A stretch of DNA of 64,000 bases from NCBI GenBank assembly GCA_016703535.1, contig JADJBV010000001.1:4702001-4766000 (forward strand), written 5' to 3'. The stretch is from Deltaproteobacteria bacterium (GTDB taxonomy: Bacteria > Myxococcota > Kuafuiibacteriia > Kuafuiibacteriales > Kuafuiibacteriaceae). A model generated the notes under the pieces. It made no database searches. It was given only the letters and a program-made list of their open reading frames with translations, and was not told where the DNA came from. Made by a program: the position numbers and the translations under genes. Shown piece after piece: positions 9,450 through 17,345 of the stretch; position 1 is the first letter of the stretch, and each line of letters opens with the position of its first letter.

Positions 9450-9959
9450 TCAACCCTCCACCAACTCGGGCGGGCCCGGATATCCAACACCCTCCCAGGT
9501 CGTGGGTGAGGCGTAGTGGGCGGCCAAGGTCAACTTGCGGAGTGCGGTGTAGCCAGCGCGGCGCAAGACCAAGCGGGAGTCTCGCCATGCGGCCAACACC
9601 TGGTCTTGTCGATCCGGTGTCAGGCGGGTGAAGGGGCGGAGCCGACCGTCGAGCAACAGGCCGGCCAGCCCACTTTCGAACAGGTTGAGCAACTGGCGCA
9701 GTTCCGAGGCGGCCTCGGGGGCGCTGAGGGCGATGGTCCGATCGACGGCGTGAGCGATCGCCACCGGATCGGCGACCGGATCTTGGACGGTGCGGGCGGC
9801 GATGCTGGCCAAAACCACGAAGGTGCGGGGATCCAAACATTGCAAGTTACCTTGCGGTTGATAGCGGTCTTGGACCGGCCAAGCGTGGAGGGTGCAGGCG
9901 CTGGCGGCCAAGATGGCACCGCCAACCAACCCTCGTTGTAGGAACGCCCGACGGTCCAT
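9450..9959 (-). CDS. Tat-signal small partner subunit of the GMC dehydrogenase
   Basis: 169 residues beginning M-D-R-R-A-F-L-Q, a twin-arginine signal, followed by a hydrophobic stretch and a Cys (S-A-C) that could be lipid-modified. The mature part is helical and resembles subunit 3 of gluconate 2-dehydrogenase and related small partners that are coded beside GMC oxidoreductases; that family call is an inference from size, Tat signal and neighbourhood. The GMC enzyme has no export signal of its own, so this subunit could carry it across the membrane folded. It is divergently arranged with the gene at 10026. Confidence 0.75.
   Translation of the reverse strand: MDRRAFLQRGLVGGAILAASACTLHAWPVQDRYQPQGNLQCLDPRTFVVLASIAARTVQDPVADPVAIAHAVDRTIALSAPEAASELRQLLNLFESGLAGLLLDGRLRPFTRLTPDRQDQVLAAWRDSRLVLRRAGYTALRKLTLAAHYASPTTWEGVGYPGPPELVEG
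9842..9855. repeat. Dispersed palindrome GCAAG-N4-CTTGC (within Tat-subunit gene)
   Basis: Exact copy, centre TTAC. Confidence 0.85.
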
Positions 9960-10025
9960 AGGAACCGGAGCTTAAGGGTCCGTTCACAGGCCCCGCAACC
10001 TTGGGGGTGGTCCTGCCGATAACCC

Positions 10026-11285
10026 TTGAGCTTGGCCCCTCCGCCCACCATTCGCCTGCGTTATCACCGGGGCCAGGTGGGCGTTTCTGCCGAAGATCTA
10101 CGCCGCTCCGGGGATGAGGACCTGAAACGGCTGGCCGAGGCCGACCGACGCCGCTCCCAGAGCCTGGTCAGCCGCGGCAACGAAGATGGGTGGGTGACGG
10201 TCAAGGAGGTCGAGGCCGCCATCGGGATCCACACCTCGATCGTCGGTGGCTACTACGCCCTCCTCAAGAAGGCCCAAACGGATCGCCCCGAGACCCTGAG
10301 CCTGACCGAAACCTTGGCGCTGATGAAGGTCGGAGGCCAAGGCGCGATCAAGCTGCGGGTCCCGCCGAAGGAACAGCCGGCGCCCACCGATCCGATCCTG
10401 GAGGCGCCGGGCTACGACCCGAGACACCGCAGCGCGAGGCCGCGTTTTTTGGATGCCCAGCGGGCGGCGATCGAAAAAGCCTTGGGTCCCAACAAGCCCG
10501 GCGTCGTGACCCGAGGCTTTTCGTTGCCCGGCTACGGCGGCCCGGAGCTGGTGCGTTACTTGTACGGCGACTGGCGCGGCGTGATCGCGTCCCATACTTT
10601 TTCGGCGACCCTGCGGGACGAACTGCAGAAGGGCGCCGAGTTCCATCGGGCCATCGACAAGACCGCGACCAAAATCGCCGCCCAGATCATCCGGGACGTG
10701 GAGAAGAAGGGCTACCAAACCTGGGTCGGCTACGAGTCCTGCGCGACGCAGATCGGCGTGGCCAACAAGCGGTCGACGGCGATGGCCAGCTTCGTGGGGA
10801 GCCCGGTCGAGCGGCCCCAGATGATGCCCAACGCCTTCGGCTACGCCCAGACCGGCTTTTTGGGCCTGATCGCGCGGCAGGTGTTGCCGGCGACCCACCC
10901 GCTGATCGTGCTCGAGATCGATCAACAGATCCCGGTGGCGCAACAGGGGCCCGAACACTACATCCCGAGCCACGTGGCGCCCGAGCAGATCCGGCGAGCC
11001 TTTTTGGGCTTCTCCAACTGGCACGACGTCAAGGGCTACTTGGTGCCGCCCCACGAGGCCCAACGTTGGTACACCTTGTCGATCGACGGCCGCGACGCCG
11101 AAGGCCGACCCACCGGGATCAACATCGCCACCGCCAAACCCAAAGAGAACGGGTACGACCAGCGCTGGTCGATCGGAGAGGTCTTGTGGCGTTCGGATCG
11201 GGCGGACCCGGCCCAAACCGCCCAGGTGTTGGCGAAACACCCGGAGCTGGGCCCCACGCTCGAGGTTTTGGCCCAGCTCCAATAG
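10026..11285 (+). CDS. Hypothetical protein of 419 residues
   Basis: A long, clearly coding frame with no family I recognise. There is no signal peptide or membrane segment, so it is probably cytoplasmic or exported by a non-classical route. The N-terminal third has a helix-rich region with V-T-V-K-E-V-E-A-A-I-G-I-H, which could be a small helical domain. The C-terminal two-thirds are mixed alpha/beta with several aromatic motifs (for example P-E-H-Y-I-P-S-H and G-F-S-N-W-H-D-V-K-G-Y). The start is uncertain: TTG at 10026 gives the longest frame but has no good ribosome-binding site; a GTG lies 17 codons in. A palindrome follows the stop directly. Confidence 0.7.
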   Translation: MSLAPPPTIRLRYHRGQVGVSAEDLRRSGDEDLKRLAEADRRRSQSLVSRGNEDGWVTVKEVEAAIGIHTSIVGGYYALLKKAQTDRPETLSLTETLALMKVGGQGAIKLRVPPKEQPAPTDPILEAPGYDPRHRSARPRFLDAQRAAIEKALGPNKPGVVTRGFSLPGYGGPELVRYLYGDWRGVIASHTFSATLRDELQKGAEFHRAIDKTATKIAAQIIRDVEKKGYQTWVGYESCATQIGVANKRSTAMASFVGSPVERPQMMPNAFGYAQTGFLGLIARQVLPATHPLIVLEIDQQIPVAQQGPEHYIPSHVAPEQIRRAFLGFSNWHDVKGYLVPPHEAQRWYTLSIDGRDAEGRPTGINIATAKPKENGYDQRWSIGEVLWRSDRADPAQTAQVLAKHPELGPTLEVLAQLQ

Positions 11286-11301
11286 GCAACCTTTTGGTTG
11301 C
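11286..11301. promoter_or_regulatory. Inverted repeat GCAACC-N4-GGTTGC, copy 1
   Basis: A perfect 6-bp inverted repeat with a 4-nt TTTT centre, right after the stop of the upstream gene and 46 bp before a second copy. It may be an operator for the ArsR regulator coded just downstream, or alternatively a small terminator hairpin for the gene at 10026. Confidence 0.5.
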
Positions 11302-11331
11302 TCTTCAGTCCGGGATCGCGATAGGAAACAT

Positions 11332-11347
11332 GCAACCTGGAGGTTGC
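11332..11347. promoter_or_regulatory. Inverted repeat GCAACC-N4-GGTTGC, copy 2, over the ribosome-binding site
   Basis: The same 6-bp inverted repeat as at 11286-11301, with TGGA as the centre. It contains the GGAGG ribosome-binding site of the SRPBCC gene and ends 2 nt before its ATG. Two identical half-sites 46 bp apart ahead of an ArsR-containing operon fit an autoregulatory operator; the assignment is an inference. Confidence 0.55.
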
Positions 11348-11349
11348 CA

Positions 11350-11844
11350 ATGACAACGTCGGATCGGATCGAAAAACGGGTGTTCTTGCGGGCCACGGTG
11401 GAGAAGGTTTGGGGGGCCCTCAGTGAGGCCCAAGCTTTTGGCGCCTGGTTTGGGGTGGACTTCGACGGGCCTTTTGTCGCCGGGCAGCGGATCACCGGCC
11501 GGATGCGCCCGACCCAGGTCGACCCGCAGATCGCGGAAAAACAGGCCCCCTACACCGGGATGCCCTTCGAGTTCTGGGTCGATCGCCTCGAACCTCCACA
11601 CCTGATCTCCTTCCGTTGGCATCCCTTCGCGATCGATCCCCAGACCGACTATTCGAAGGAGCCCACCACCTTGATCGTTTTTCGATTGGAAGTGGTGGAG
11701 GGCGGCACTCAGCTGGTGGTGACCGAGTCGGGCTTCGATCAGGTCCCGCTACAAAGGCGGCTCCAAGCCTTCACCTCCAACGAAGAGGGCTGGACCCTCC
11801 AGTGCCGGTTGATCCAGAAGTACGTCGAACGACATGGCTCGTAG
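11350..11844 (+). CDS. SRPBCC/AHSA1-family protein
   Basis: 164 residues with the START-like fold pattern of activator of Hsp90 ATPase homologues. The start reads I-E-K-R-V-F-L-R-A-T-V-E-K-V-W-G-A-L-S, followed by W-F-G-V-D-F, then F-E-F-W-V-D-R-L-E-P-P and a C-terminal helix E-G-W-x-L-Q. Such proteins bind hydrophobic ligands. The ATG at 11350 has GGAGG 8 nt upstream and was preferred over the TTG two codons earlier. It overlaps the ArsR gene by 11 nt. SRPBCC plus ArsR is a common pair in which the regulator senses a signal and controls the binding protein. Confidence 0.9.
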   Translation: MTTSDRIEKRVFLRATVEKVWGALSEAQAFGAWFGVDFDGPFVAGQRITGRMRPTQVDPQIAEKQAPYTGMPFEFWVDRLEPPHLISFRWHPFAIDPQTDYSKEPTTLIVFRLEVVEGGTQLVVTESGFDQVPLQRRLQAFTSNEEGWTLQCRLIQKYVERHGS

Positions 11845-12172
11845 CCGCGCCCTCAAGACCCTGCCCCGCTCGGCCACCGTCTTCGCCGCTTTGGGCGATG
11901 AGACCCGGCTGCGGGTCGTGACGCGGCTCGGCAAAGAAGGCCCACTTTCCTTGGCGCGCCTCACCGAAGGTGAAGAGGTGACCCGGCAGGCGGTGAGCAA
12001 ACACCTGCAGGTGCTGGCGTTGGCCGGGCTGATCGAGGGCAAACGGGAGGGACGAGAGCAAATCTGGCGCCTGTCTGCGGCCGGGTTCTCGGAAGCCCGG
12101 GGGCTGCTCGACGAGATCTCCGGGCAGTGGGACGACACCCTGCTCCGCCTCAAGTCCTTCGTCGAACGTTGA
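11834..12172 (+). CDS. ArsR-family transcriptional regulator
   Basis: A 112-residue winged-helix repressor. The pattern F-A-A-L-G-D-E-T-R-L-R-V-V-T-R-L is the standard ArsR N-terminus. The recognition helix is R-Q-A-V-S-K-H-L-Q-V-L, and the wing includes K-R-E-G-R-E-Q-I-W. There are no Cys metal ligands (no C-V-C motif), so it belongs to the non-metal ArsR group usually coded beside SRPBCC proteins. Its ATG overlaps the upstream gene. The paired inverted repeats at 11286 and 11332 are the likely operators, implying autoregulation. Confidence 0.93.
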   Translation: MARSRALKTLPRSATVFAALGDETRLRVVTRLGKEGPLSLARLTEGEEVTRQAVSKHLQVLALAGLIEGKREGREQIWRLSAAGFSEARGLLDEISGQWDDTLLRLKSFVER

Positions 12173-12323
12173 TTCCGAAACTACTTCCCACGATCGGGGC
12201 CGGTCGGGTCATACCGAACGTGAGGTCATCACGGGGTTCACCAGGGGCGGGCCCCGGGCACTCGAGGTAGGTTGGGTCATCGACCAAGAGGAGCTCACCC
12301 GCTGGTACCGGGAGTTTGGCCCG

Positions 12324-12761
12324 GTGGTGCATCGGCGCGCGCGGCGGATCCTCGGCAACCACGAGGAGGCCGAAGACGCGTTGCAGGAGGTGTTCGTGCG
12401 GGCGATCGGATCGGCGAAGGAGTTCCGGGGCGAAGGTCCGGCCTTGGCCTGGATCTACCGGATCACCACCAACCTCTGTTTGAACCGGCTGCGGCAGCGG
12501 GCGACCCACCCGGTGGTGGTCGATCCGGAGGCGGTCGATCGCTTGTTGGCCGGTGGGCGAAAGGAAGAAGATCGGCAAGCCATCTTGCAGATCTTGGCGC
12601 GCCAGGATCCGCTGACCCAGGAGTTGGCCCTCTACCACTACGTGGACGGCATGAACATGGAGGAGGTGGCCCAGGTGGTCGGCTACTCGCGCAAGACCGT
12701 CGGCAAGAAGTTGGCCGAGTTCCGGGATGAGGCCCGGCGGATGTTGGGAGACGCCCGATGA
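12324..12761 (+). CDS. ECF-type RNA polymerase sigma factor (cassette 1)
   Basis: An ECF sigma-70 factor. Region 2 reads R-R-I-L-G-N-H-E-E-A-E-D-A-L-Q-E-V-F-V-R-A and A-W-I-Y-R-I-T-T-N-L-C-L-N-R-L-R. Region 4 carries M-N-M-E-E-V-A-Q-V-V-G-Y-S-R-K-T-V-G-K-K as its HTH. GTG at 12324 is the first standard start codon, giving 145 residues, but sequence resembling the normal start of region 2 (E-E-L-T-R-W-Y-R-E-F-G-P) continues in frame upstream to about 12282 with no ATG, GTG or TTG. The true start may therefore be a rare codon such as ATC at 12279, which has GAGGTAGG upstream. The stop overlaps the anti-sigma ATG. Confidence 0.88.
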   Translation: MVHRRARRILGNHEEAEDALQEVFVRAIGSAKEFRGEGPALAWIYRITTNLCLNRLRQRATHPVVVDPEAVDRLLAGGRKEEDRQAILQILARQDPLTQELALYHYVDGMNMEEVAQVVGYSRKTVGKKLAEFRDEARRMLGDAR

Positions 12762-13426
12762 CCGAACACCTGAGTGACCTGCAGCTGGACGCCCATCGCC
12801 TGGGGCAAGCCGACCAAGTGGTGCCGCTGCACCTGGAGGCCTGCACCGAATGTCGGGAGCGGCAGGCTTTTTTGGAGGCCGAAGCCCAGCAGTTTGCCCA
12901 AGACTTCGATCCGGCCCGCTTGGCGGCGGCGACCTTGAGCAAAGCCGCGCCCACACTTCGTGCCGGACGTTTTCGGATCCCGGCCGTGTTGTTGGCGGCC
13001 GCGGCGGCCCTGTTGTTGTTCCTCCGCCTCGACCCCGAAGGCTTGCGCAAAAAGGGTGATGATCGCCTGTTGCGGATCCACCAACGGGGCCCAGGCGGCC
13101 CGGTGGCCTTGGAGGGTCCGATCTCGGCCGGCACCAAGTTGTTGTTGGAGCTCCACCCCAAAGGTCCTGGTTGGGTGCGGCTCTTTTCGGCCAGCGGTGA
13201 AGGCAACTTCGTGGCTCTTTATCCGGAGCCCACGGGCCCGGCCTGGCGCCTCGAGGGCCCCACGTGGCTGGATCGAGAGGTGGTGGTCGACGACGCCCCC
13301 GGTCCGGAACGTCTGGCGGCGATCTGGTGCGAAGGCGAATTCGGCCAGGTCGAAGCGCTGACGATGTTGCGCACCCAGGCCCGGGCCGACTGTGTATCAA
13401 TGAAGGTGGTGTTGGAGAAGCGATGA
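12758..13426 (+). CDS. Zinc-binding, membrane-anchored anti-sigma factor (cassette 1)
   Basis: 222 residues. The N-terminal cytoplasmic domain has the zinc anti-sigma signature H25-x3-C29-x2-C32. One membrane segment follows (about residues 74-89), then a periplasmic beta-rich domain (about 105-215) that loosely resembles DUF4384-like domains seen next to caspases. It should hold the upstream sigma factor inactive until an envelope signal arrives. Its ATG overlaps the sigma stop (ATGA), and its own stop overlaps the caspase start, so all three are translationally coupled. The anti-sigma role is inferred from motif and position. Confidence 0.85.
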   Translation: MTEHLSDLQLDAHRLGQADQVVPLHLEACTECRERQAFLEAEAQQFAQDFDPARLAAATLSKAAPTLRAGRFRIPAVLLAAAAALLLFLRLDPEGLRKKGDDRLLRIHQRGPGGPVALEGPISAGTKLLLELHPKGPGWVRLFSASGEGNFVALYPEPTGPAWRLEGPTWLDREVVVDDAPGPERLAAIWCEGEFGQVEALTMLRTQARADCVSMKVVLEKR

Positions 13427-14931
13427 ACGGCGCCTTCGCCATCACCTGGCTCTTGGCCGCCGCCTCTGCCGATCCCCGGGTGGGGATCTTCGTGGGCAGC
13501 AACGGCGCTCCGGCCGGGCTGACGCCACTTCAACACGCCGAGGCCGACGCCGCTCGCCTGCGCCGGGTCTTCGTCGAGTTGGGCGGCTTGCCCCCTGAAA
13601 ACGCCCACCTCTTGGAGGCCCCCACCGCCGATCAGATCCTGCAGGTCATCAAGGAACGGGGTTCTGGGGCTCAGCTGCTGGTCTTCTACTACTCGGGCCA
13701 CGCCGACCAACGGGCGCTTTTGCTCGAGGGCTCGGAGTTGTCCTTCGCCGAGCTAGACCGAGCCTTGGCCGAGGCCGGCGCGCAAGTCAGCTTGCACTTG
13801 GTGGACGCCTGTCGTTCGGGGGCCTTGACCCGCCGCAAAGGGGCTCGGTTGGGTGAACCTTTCCACTTCGAGGCCGCCCCCAAAGGTGAAGGTAAGGTGG
13901 TGATCACCTCCAGCGCCGAGTGGGAGGACTCTCACGAAAGTGATCGGCTCGGCGGGTCCTTTTTTACGCTGCACCTGGCCACCGGACTGCGCGGCGCGGC
14001 CGACGGGGATCGGGACGGCCGAGTGACCTTGGCCGAGGCTTACGGCTACGTGTACGGCCGGACCGTCGAGAGCACCTTGGCCAGCAGCGGCGGTTCCCAA
14101 CATCCAACCTTCGCCTACGATCTGTCGGGCCAAGGGGACCTGGTGTTGACCTGGCCCAGCGGCCCGGGTGGCGTGTTGACCTTCGGGGAAGGCGAATATT
14201 TGGTGCTGGAGGCGGCCACCCAGCGAGTCGCCGCCGAGATCAACACCCCCGGATCCCGCATCACCTTGCCACCCGGCGAATATCGGATCTTGAAGCGCAC
14301 CCGCACCGAGGTCTGGTCGGGTCGAGCCCGGATCGGGGCGGGTGCAAGTTGGCTTGCAGATCAGTTCCTCACCGAACGAGAGGCCCACGCCCGCCTGGTG
14401 CGAAAGGGTGGGCCCAAAGATCCCGAGCTGGCTCAAGGGTTGCGGGCCCAGATCGGTTGGCGCGGTCCGATCGACGCGAGCCTCGGCGCGGCCCCCATCT
14501 TTCGGCTGGGCTACGAGCTGGTGTTGCCTTGGTTGTCGTTGTCGCCTTACCTGAGCGCCACCTGGCCCCAAACCTTCGAGACGCCGCGGCTGGTCTACCG
14601 CACCCAAGAGTTGGGCCTGGGAGTTCTGGCCAGCCGGGCCCTGGATTTTGAGTGGTTGACGGTCCGGGGTGGGCTTTTGGTCGAGGGGCTCCGGTTGGCC
14701 CAGGTCGAAGCCGAAGATCGAGAGCCGAGCCGCACCACCTGGGGCGCCGCCTTCGGTGCCCAGCTGGCGTTGGAGAGCCCTCCCTTTGGCGACTTCGGCG
14801 CCGCGGTGTTGGGTGAGGTGGCGTTTTATCTGTTCCGACGCAGCAACGCCGAACTCGAGCCGATCGAAGCCAGCAGTTTGGTCAGCGAACCCAACCTGAG
14901 GTTACTGTTGGCCCTGGGGTACAACTGGTGA
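13423..14931 (+). CDS. Exported caspase-family (C14) protease with EF-hand loop and C-terminal beta-rich domain
   Basis: 502 residues. A short signal peptide (about 1-16) precedes a caspase fold: the catalytic His is in Y-Y-S-G-H-A (His 93) and the Cys in L-V-D-A-C-R-S-G (Cys 130), both present. An EF-hand loop, D-G-D-R-D-G-R-V-T-L-A-E (194-205), suggests Ca2+ control. The C-terminal half (about 330-502) alternates strands and ends in an aromatic residue (Trp), like an outer-membrane or surface beta-domain. It should act in the periplasm or at the outer membrane. The ATGA overlap with the anti-sigma gene and GTGA overlap with the next lipoprotein place it inside a sigma-controlled operon. Two GCAAG-N4-CTTGC palindromes lie within it. 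Confidence 0.88.
   Translation: MNGAFAITWLLAAASADPRVGIFVGSNGAPAGLTPLQHAEADAARLRRVFVELGGLPPENAHLLEAPTADQILQVIKERGSGAQLLVFYYSGHADQRALLLEGSELSFAELDRALAEAGAQVSLHLVDACRSGALTRRKGARLGEPFHFEAAPKGEGKVVITSSAEWEDSHESDRLGGSFFTLHLATGLRGAADGDRDGRVTLAEAYGYVYGRTVESTLASSGGSQHPTFAYDLSGQGDLVLTWPSGPGGVLTFGEGEYLVLEAATQRVAAEINTPGSRITLPPGEYRILKRTRTEVWSGRARIGAGASWLADQFLTEREAHARLVRKGGPKDPELAQGLRAQIGWRGPIDASLGAAPIFRLGYELVLPWLSLSPYLSATWPQTFETPRLVYRTQELGLGVLASRALDFEWLTVRGGLLVEGLRLAQVEAEDREPSRTTWGAAFGAQLALESPPFGDFGAAVLGEVAFYLFRRSNAELEPIEASSLVSEPNLRLLLALGYNW
13782..13795. repeat. Dispersed palindrome GCAAG-N4-CTTGC (within cassette 1 caspase)
   Basis: Exact copy, centre TCAG. Lies near the codons for the catalytic Cys. 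Confidence 0.85.
14344..14357. repeat. Dispersed palindrome GCAAG-N4-CTTGC (within cassette 1 caspase)
   Basis: Exact copy, centre TTGG. Second copy in the same gene. Confidence 0.85.
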
Positions 14932-15587
14932 AGCGGCCGGTCATCACCGTGGCCCTGGGAGGGCTTTTGGCCTGTGGAGATCCGCTGGTCGGTCCGGAGT
15001 ATTCGGGCACTCCACTCTTCTCTTTGGGCGGTGCGGTGATCCAGCCGGACGCCCGGGTGCCGAGCAGCCACGGTGGCCTCGAGCTCGGCGTGTTTTGGGT
15101 GGGCGGTGACGGCCAGGTGGAACAGCGGGCGCGGCTCGACAGCGGCTTGGCCGAATACACCTTGACCCTCTTCGATCCACCACCCGTCAGCGCCTTCGGC
15201 TTCGTGTCGCTGGTCCCGGACCGGACCTTGGCGATCGGGGTGATGGTGCTCTACGCCGACGGGGATCAGGTGAGCGGCCTCGATCCGGGCAACGACCTAA
15301 TCCTGGGGGCGGCGGCCCAACATCTCTTGGTCTACCTGGCCGCGCCCCTGCCCGAGGGTGGCGCCGGTGCCTCAGTTTTTGGGCCCCTCGCCGCCGGTTA
15401 TCACCTCTTCGCCCAGGGAGAGCCCAGCACCTGCCACTTCCTGGACGCCGAGGTGTGCCCGGCCCAAGGCCTGCCCGCCGCGGCCGATCCGGGCTTGGCG
15501 GTCCCCCTCAGCTTGTGGTCCCGGCCAGAGCAAGTCCTGGTGCCCGCACCGGCTTTGGGGCCCGCGCCGCTTTGGGCCACGCCCTGA
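14928..15587 (+). CDS. Lipoprotein of cassette 1
   Basis: 219 residues starting with a GTG that overlaps the caspase stop. The signal ends in the lipobox L-L-A-C (Cys 16), so it should be a lipoprotein. The mature protein is beta-rich with many Gly, Pro and Asp residues and a pair of Cys (C-H-F-L-D-A-E-V-C) near 170-180. No family was recognised. It could be an envelope partner or a target of the caspase; this is inferred only from operon position. Confidence 0.78.
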   Translation: MKRPVITVALGGLLACGDPLVGPEYSGTPLFSLGGAVIQPDARVPSSHGGLELGVFWVGGDGQVEQRARLDSGLAEYTLTLFDPPPVSAFGFVSLVPDRTLAIGVMVLYADGDQVSGLDPGNDLILGAAAQHLLVYLAAPLPEGGAGASVFGPLAAGYHLFAQGEPSTCHFLDAEVCPAQGLPAAADPGLAVPLSLWSRPEQVLVPAPALGPAPLWATP

Positions 15588-15731
15588 TGCCCCTCAACCT
15601 TCAGCTTCGCTAGACAGCCCTGGTCCGAGACCTACGGTCGGTCCAGGCGCGCACGCACCAGGTCCTACGCGGCCCCATCGGACATCTGCCGGTTCTCGTC
15701 GACTGGGACATCGAGGCTACAGTCCTCGACC

Positions 15732-17342
15732 GTGCGGTCGAGCTGTCGTGTCCAAGGTTGGGGTGTTTTGGGATGGGGGCTGCTCGCGCTCAGCGCGGCC
15801 GGCTGCGATCAAGACGCGCTGGGTCTGACCCCACCCTTCTTGACCGCGTCGGCGGAGACCATCGACTTCGGCGAACGAACGGTGGGTTCGATCGAAGAGC
15901 GTACGGTCTTCGTGATCAACAAGGGTCAAGTGCCGCTGACCTTGGATGTGCCGACCGGCGACACGCTCAACGGCGTGTTCGGGATCTTGGTGGACAGCTA
16001 CACGGTGCAGCCCAACAAGGACGTGGTGATCGCCTTGGCCTTCCGGCCCGCGGATCCGTTCACGTACACCACCACCATCACCGTCACCAACAACAGCACC
16101 AACCGGCCTGAGTTGTTCTTGACGCTGAAGGGGCAAGGCGTTCGCGCCGGCCCCTGCGACGGCGTCGTCTGCCGCACCTCACCGCCGCCGACCTGCGTCA
16201 GCGAAACCACCACCCGGCGTTATGAGCCGATCGGGACCTGCGAAGAGGGCCGCTGTGTGCACCCGTACCAAGACAACGAGTGCCAATATGGTTGCGACGA
16301 CGCCAGCGGCGCCTGCCGCGCCGACCCGTGCGTGGGCATGTCCTGCACCACACCGCCCAACAACTGCTACTTCGCCAATGGCACTTGCGAAAACGGCGCC
16401 TGCCGCTTCGACGTGAACAACGCCGGGGTCTGCGACGACGGCCAAGCCTGCACCACCGCCGATCGCTGCACCGAAGGCACCTGCGTGGGCACCCCCACCA
16501 CCTGCACCACTCCGCCGGCCAACTTGTGCGTGGACGCCAACACCCGCCGGGTCTTCAACCCCACCGGCAACTGCAACTCCACCAGCGGGGCCTGCGACTA
16601 CGCGAGCCAAGATCAGTTCTGCCAGTTTGGGTGCACCCCCGATGGATGTGTTGGTGATCCCTGCGCCGGGATCGTCTGCAACACCCCGCCCAACGGCCAG
16701 TGCTACAACGGCACCGGCACCTGCACCAACGGCGTCTGCAGCTACACCACGGTGGCCGGCAACTGCGACGACGGCGACCCCTGCACCTTGGCCGACAGCT
16801 GCAACAACGGCACCTGCGGCGGCACCGCGATGGTCTGCAACACGCCCCCCGCCCCCGACTGCGTGGCCTCCAACGAACGGCGGGTCTACAACGCCGCCGG
16901 CACCTGCAGCCAAGGCCAGTGCCTCTACGGGAGCAGCTCGGTCATCTGCAACGACAACAACCAGTGCACCACCGGCGATCGCTGCGAAAGTGGCGCCTGC
17001 GTCACCTCGGGCGCCCTCGCCTGCAACGACGGCAACGCCTGCACTTCCGACAGCTGCGATCCGATCGCCGGCTGCGTCTACAACGCCACCTCGGGCAACG
17101 CCTGCACCACCAACTCCGGCGATTGCCCGGCCGGCACCTGCTCGGGCGGCAGCTGCTTGCCCACGCCCAACGTCACCTGCGTCACCGAGATCGATCTGGA
17201 CCTCTGCCAAGACATCGAGGTGGCCGGCATCTGCTCGGGCTCGGGTGAGTGTGTGGTCAGCCAAGCCCCGCCCGGCTTCACCTGCCCGGGATGCAACGGC
17301 ATCTGCATCCAGTGTTTCATCCAGATCTGCATCCCGTTCTAG
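15732..17342 (+). CDS. Cys-rich repeat lipoprotein with Hydin-like N-terminal domain
   Basis: 536 residues. The signal ends in S-A-A-G-C (lipoprotein). Residues about 38-130 read I-D-F-G-E-R-T-V-G-S-x-E, typical of ASPM/SPD-2/Hydin (choice-of-anchor D) Ig-like domains. The rest is a series of Cys-rich repeats of the type C-x-D-G-x-x-C-T-x-x-D-x-C, as in MopE-like and other surface proteins of Myxococcota and Planctomycetes. It is probably cell-surface, with disulfides and possibly bound metal. The start codon is a GTG with a weak ribosome-binding site. It lies 144 bp after cassette 1 and ends 4 bp before the 78-bp repeat array. Confidence 0.85.
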   Translation: MRSSCRVQGWGVLGWGLLALSAAGCDQDALGLTPPFLTASAETIDFGERTVGSIEERTVFVINKGQVPLTLDVPTGDTLNGVFGILVDSYTVQPNKDVVIALAFRPADPFTYTTTITVTNNSTNRPELFLTLKGQGVRAGPCDGVVCRTSPPPTCVSETTTRRYEPIGTCEEGRCVHPYQDNECQYGCDDASGACRADPCVGMSCTTPPNNCYFANGTCENGACRFDVNNAGVCDDGQACTTADRCTEGTCVGTPTTCTTPPANLCVDANTRRVFNPTGNCNSTSGACDYASQDQFCQFGCTPDGCVGDPCAGIVCNTPPNGQCYNGTGTCTNGVCSYTTVAGNCDDGDPCTLADSCNNGTCGGTAMVCNTPPAPDCVASNERRVYNAAGTCSQGQCLYGSSSVICNDNNQCTTGDRCESGACVTSGALACNDGNACTSDSCDPIAGCVYNATSGNACTTNSGDCPAGTCSGGSCLPTPNVTCVTEIDLDLCQDIEVAGICSGSGECVVSQAPPGFTCPGCNGICIQCFIQICIPF

Positions 17343-17345
17343 CGG

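Noticed and set aside
10098..11495. A 465-codon antisense frame
   Set aside because: Opposite to the 419-residue gene; its Asp/Gly/Arg-rich composition is that of a shadow frame.
12272..12730. An alternative plus-strand frame overlapping the sigma gene
   Set aside because: It gives an Arg/Gly-rich protein with no family, while the neighbouring frame has clear sigma-factor regions.
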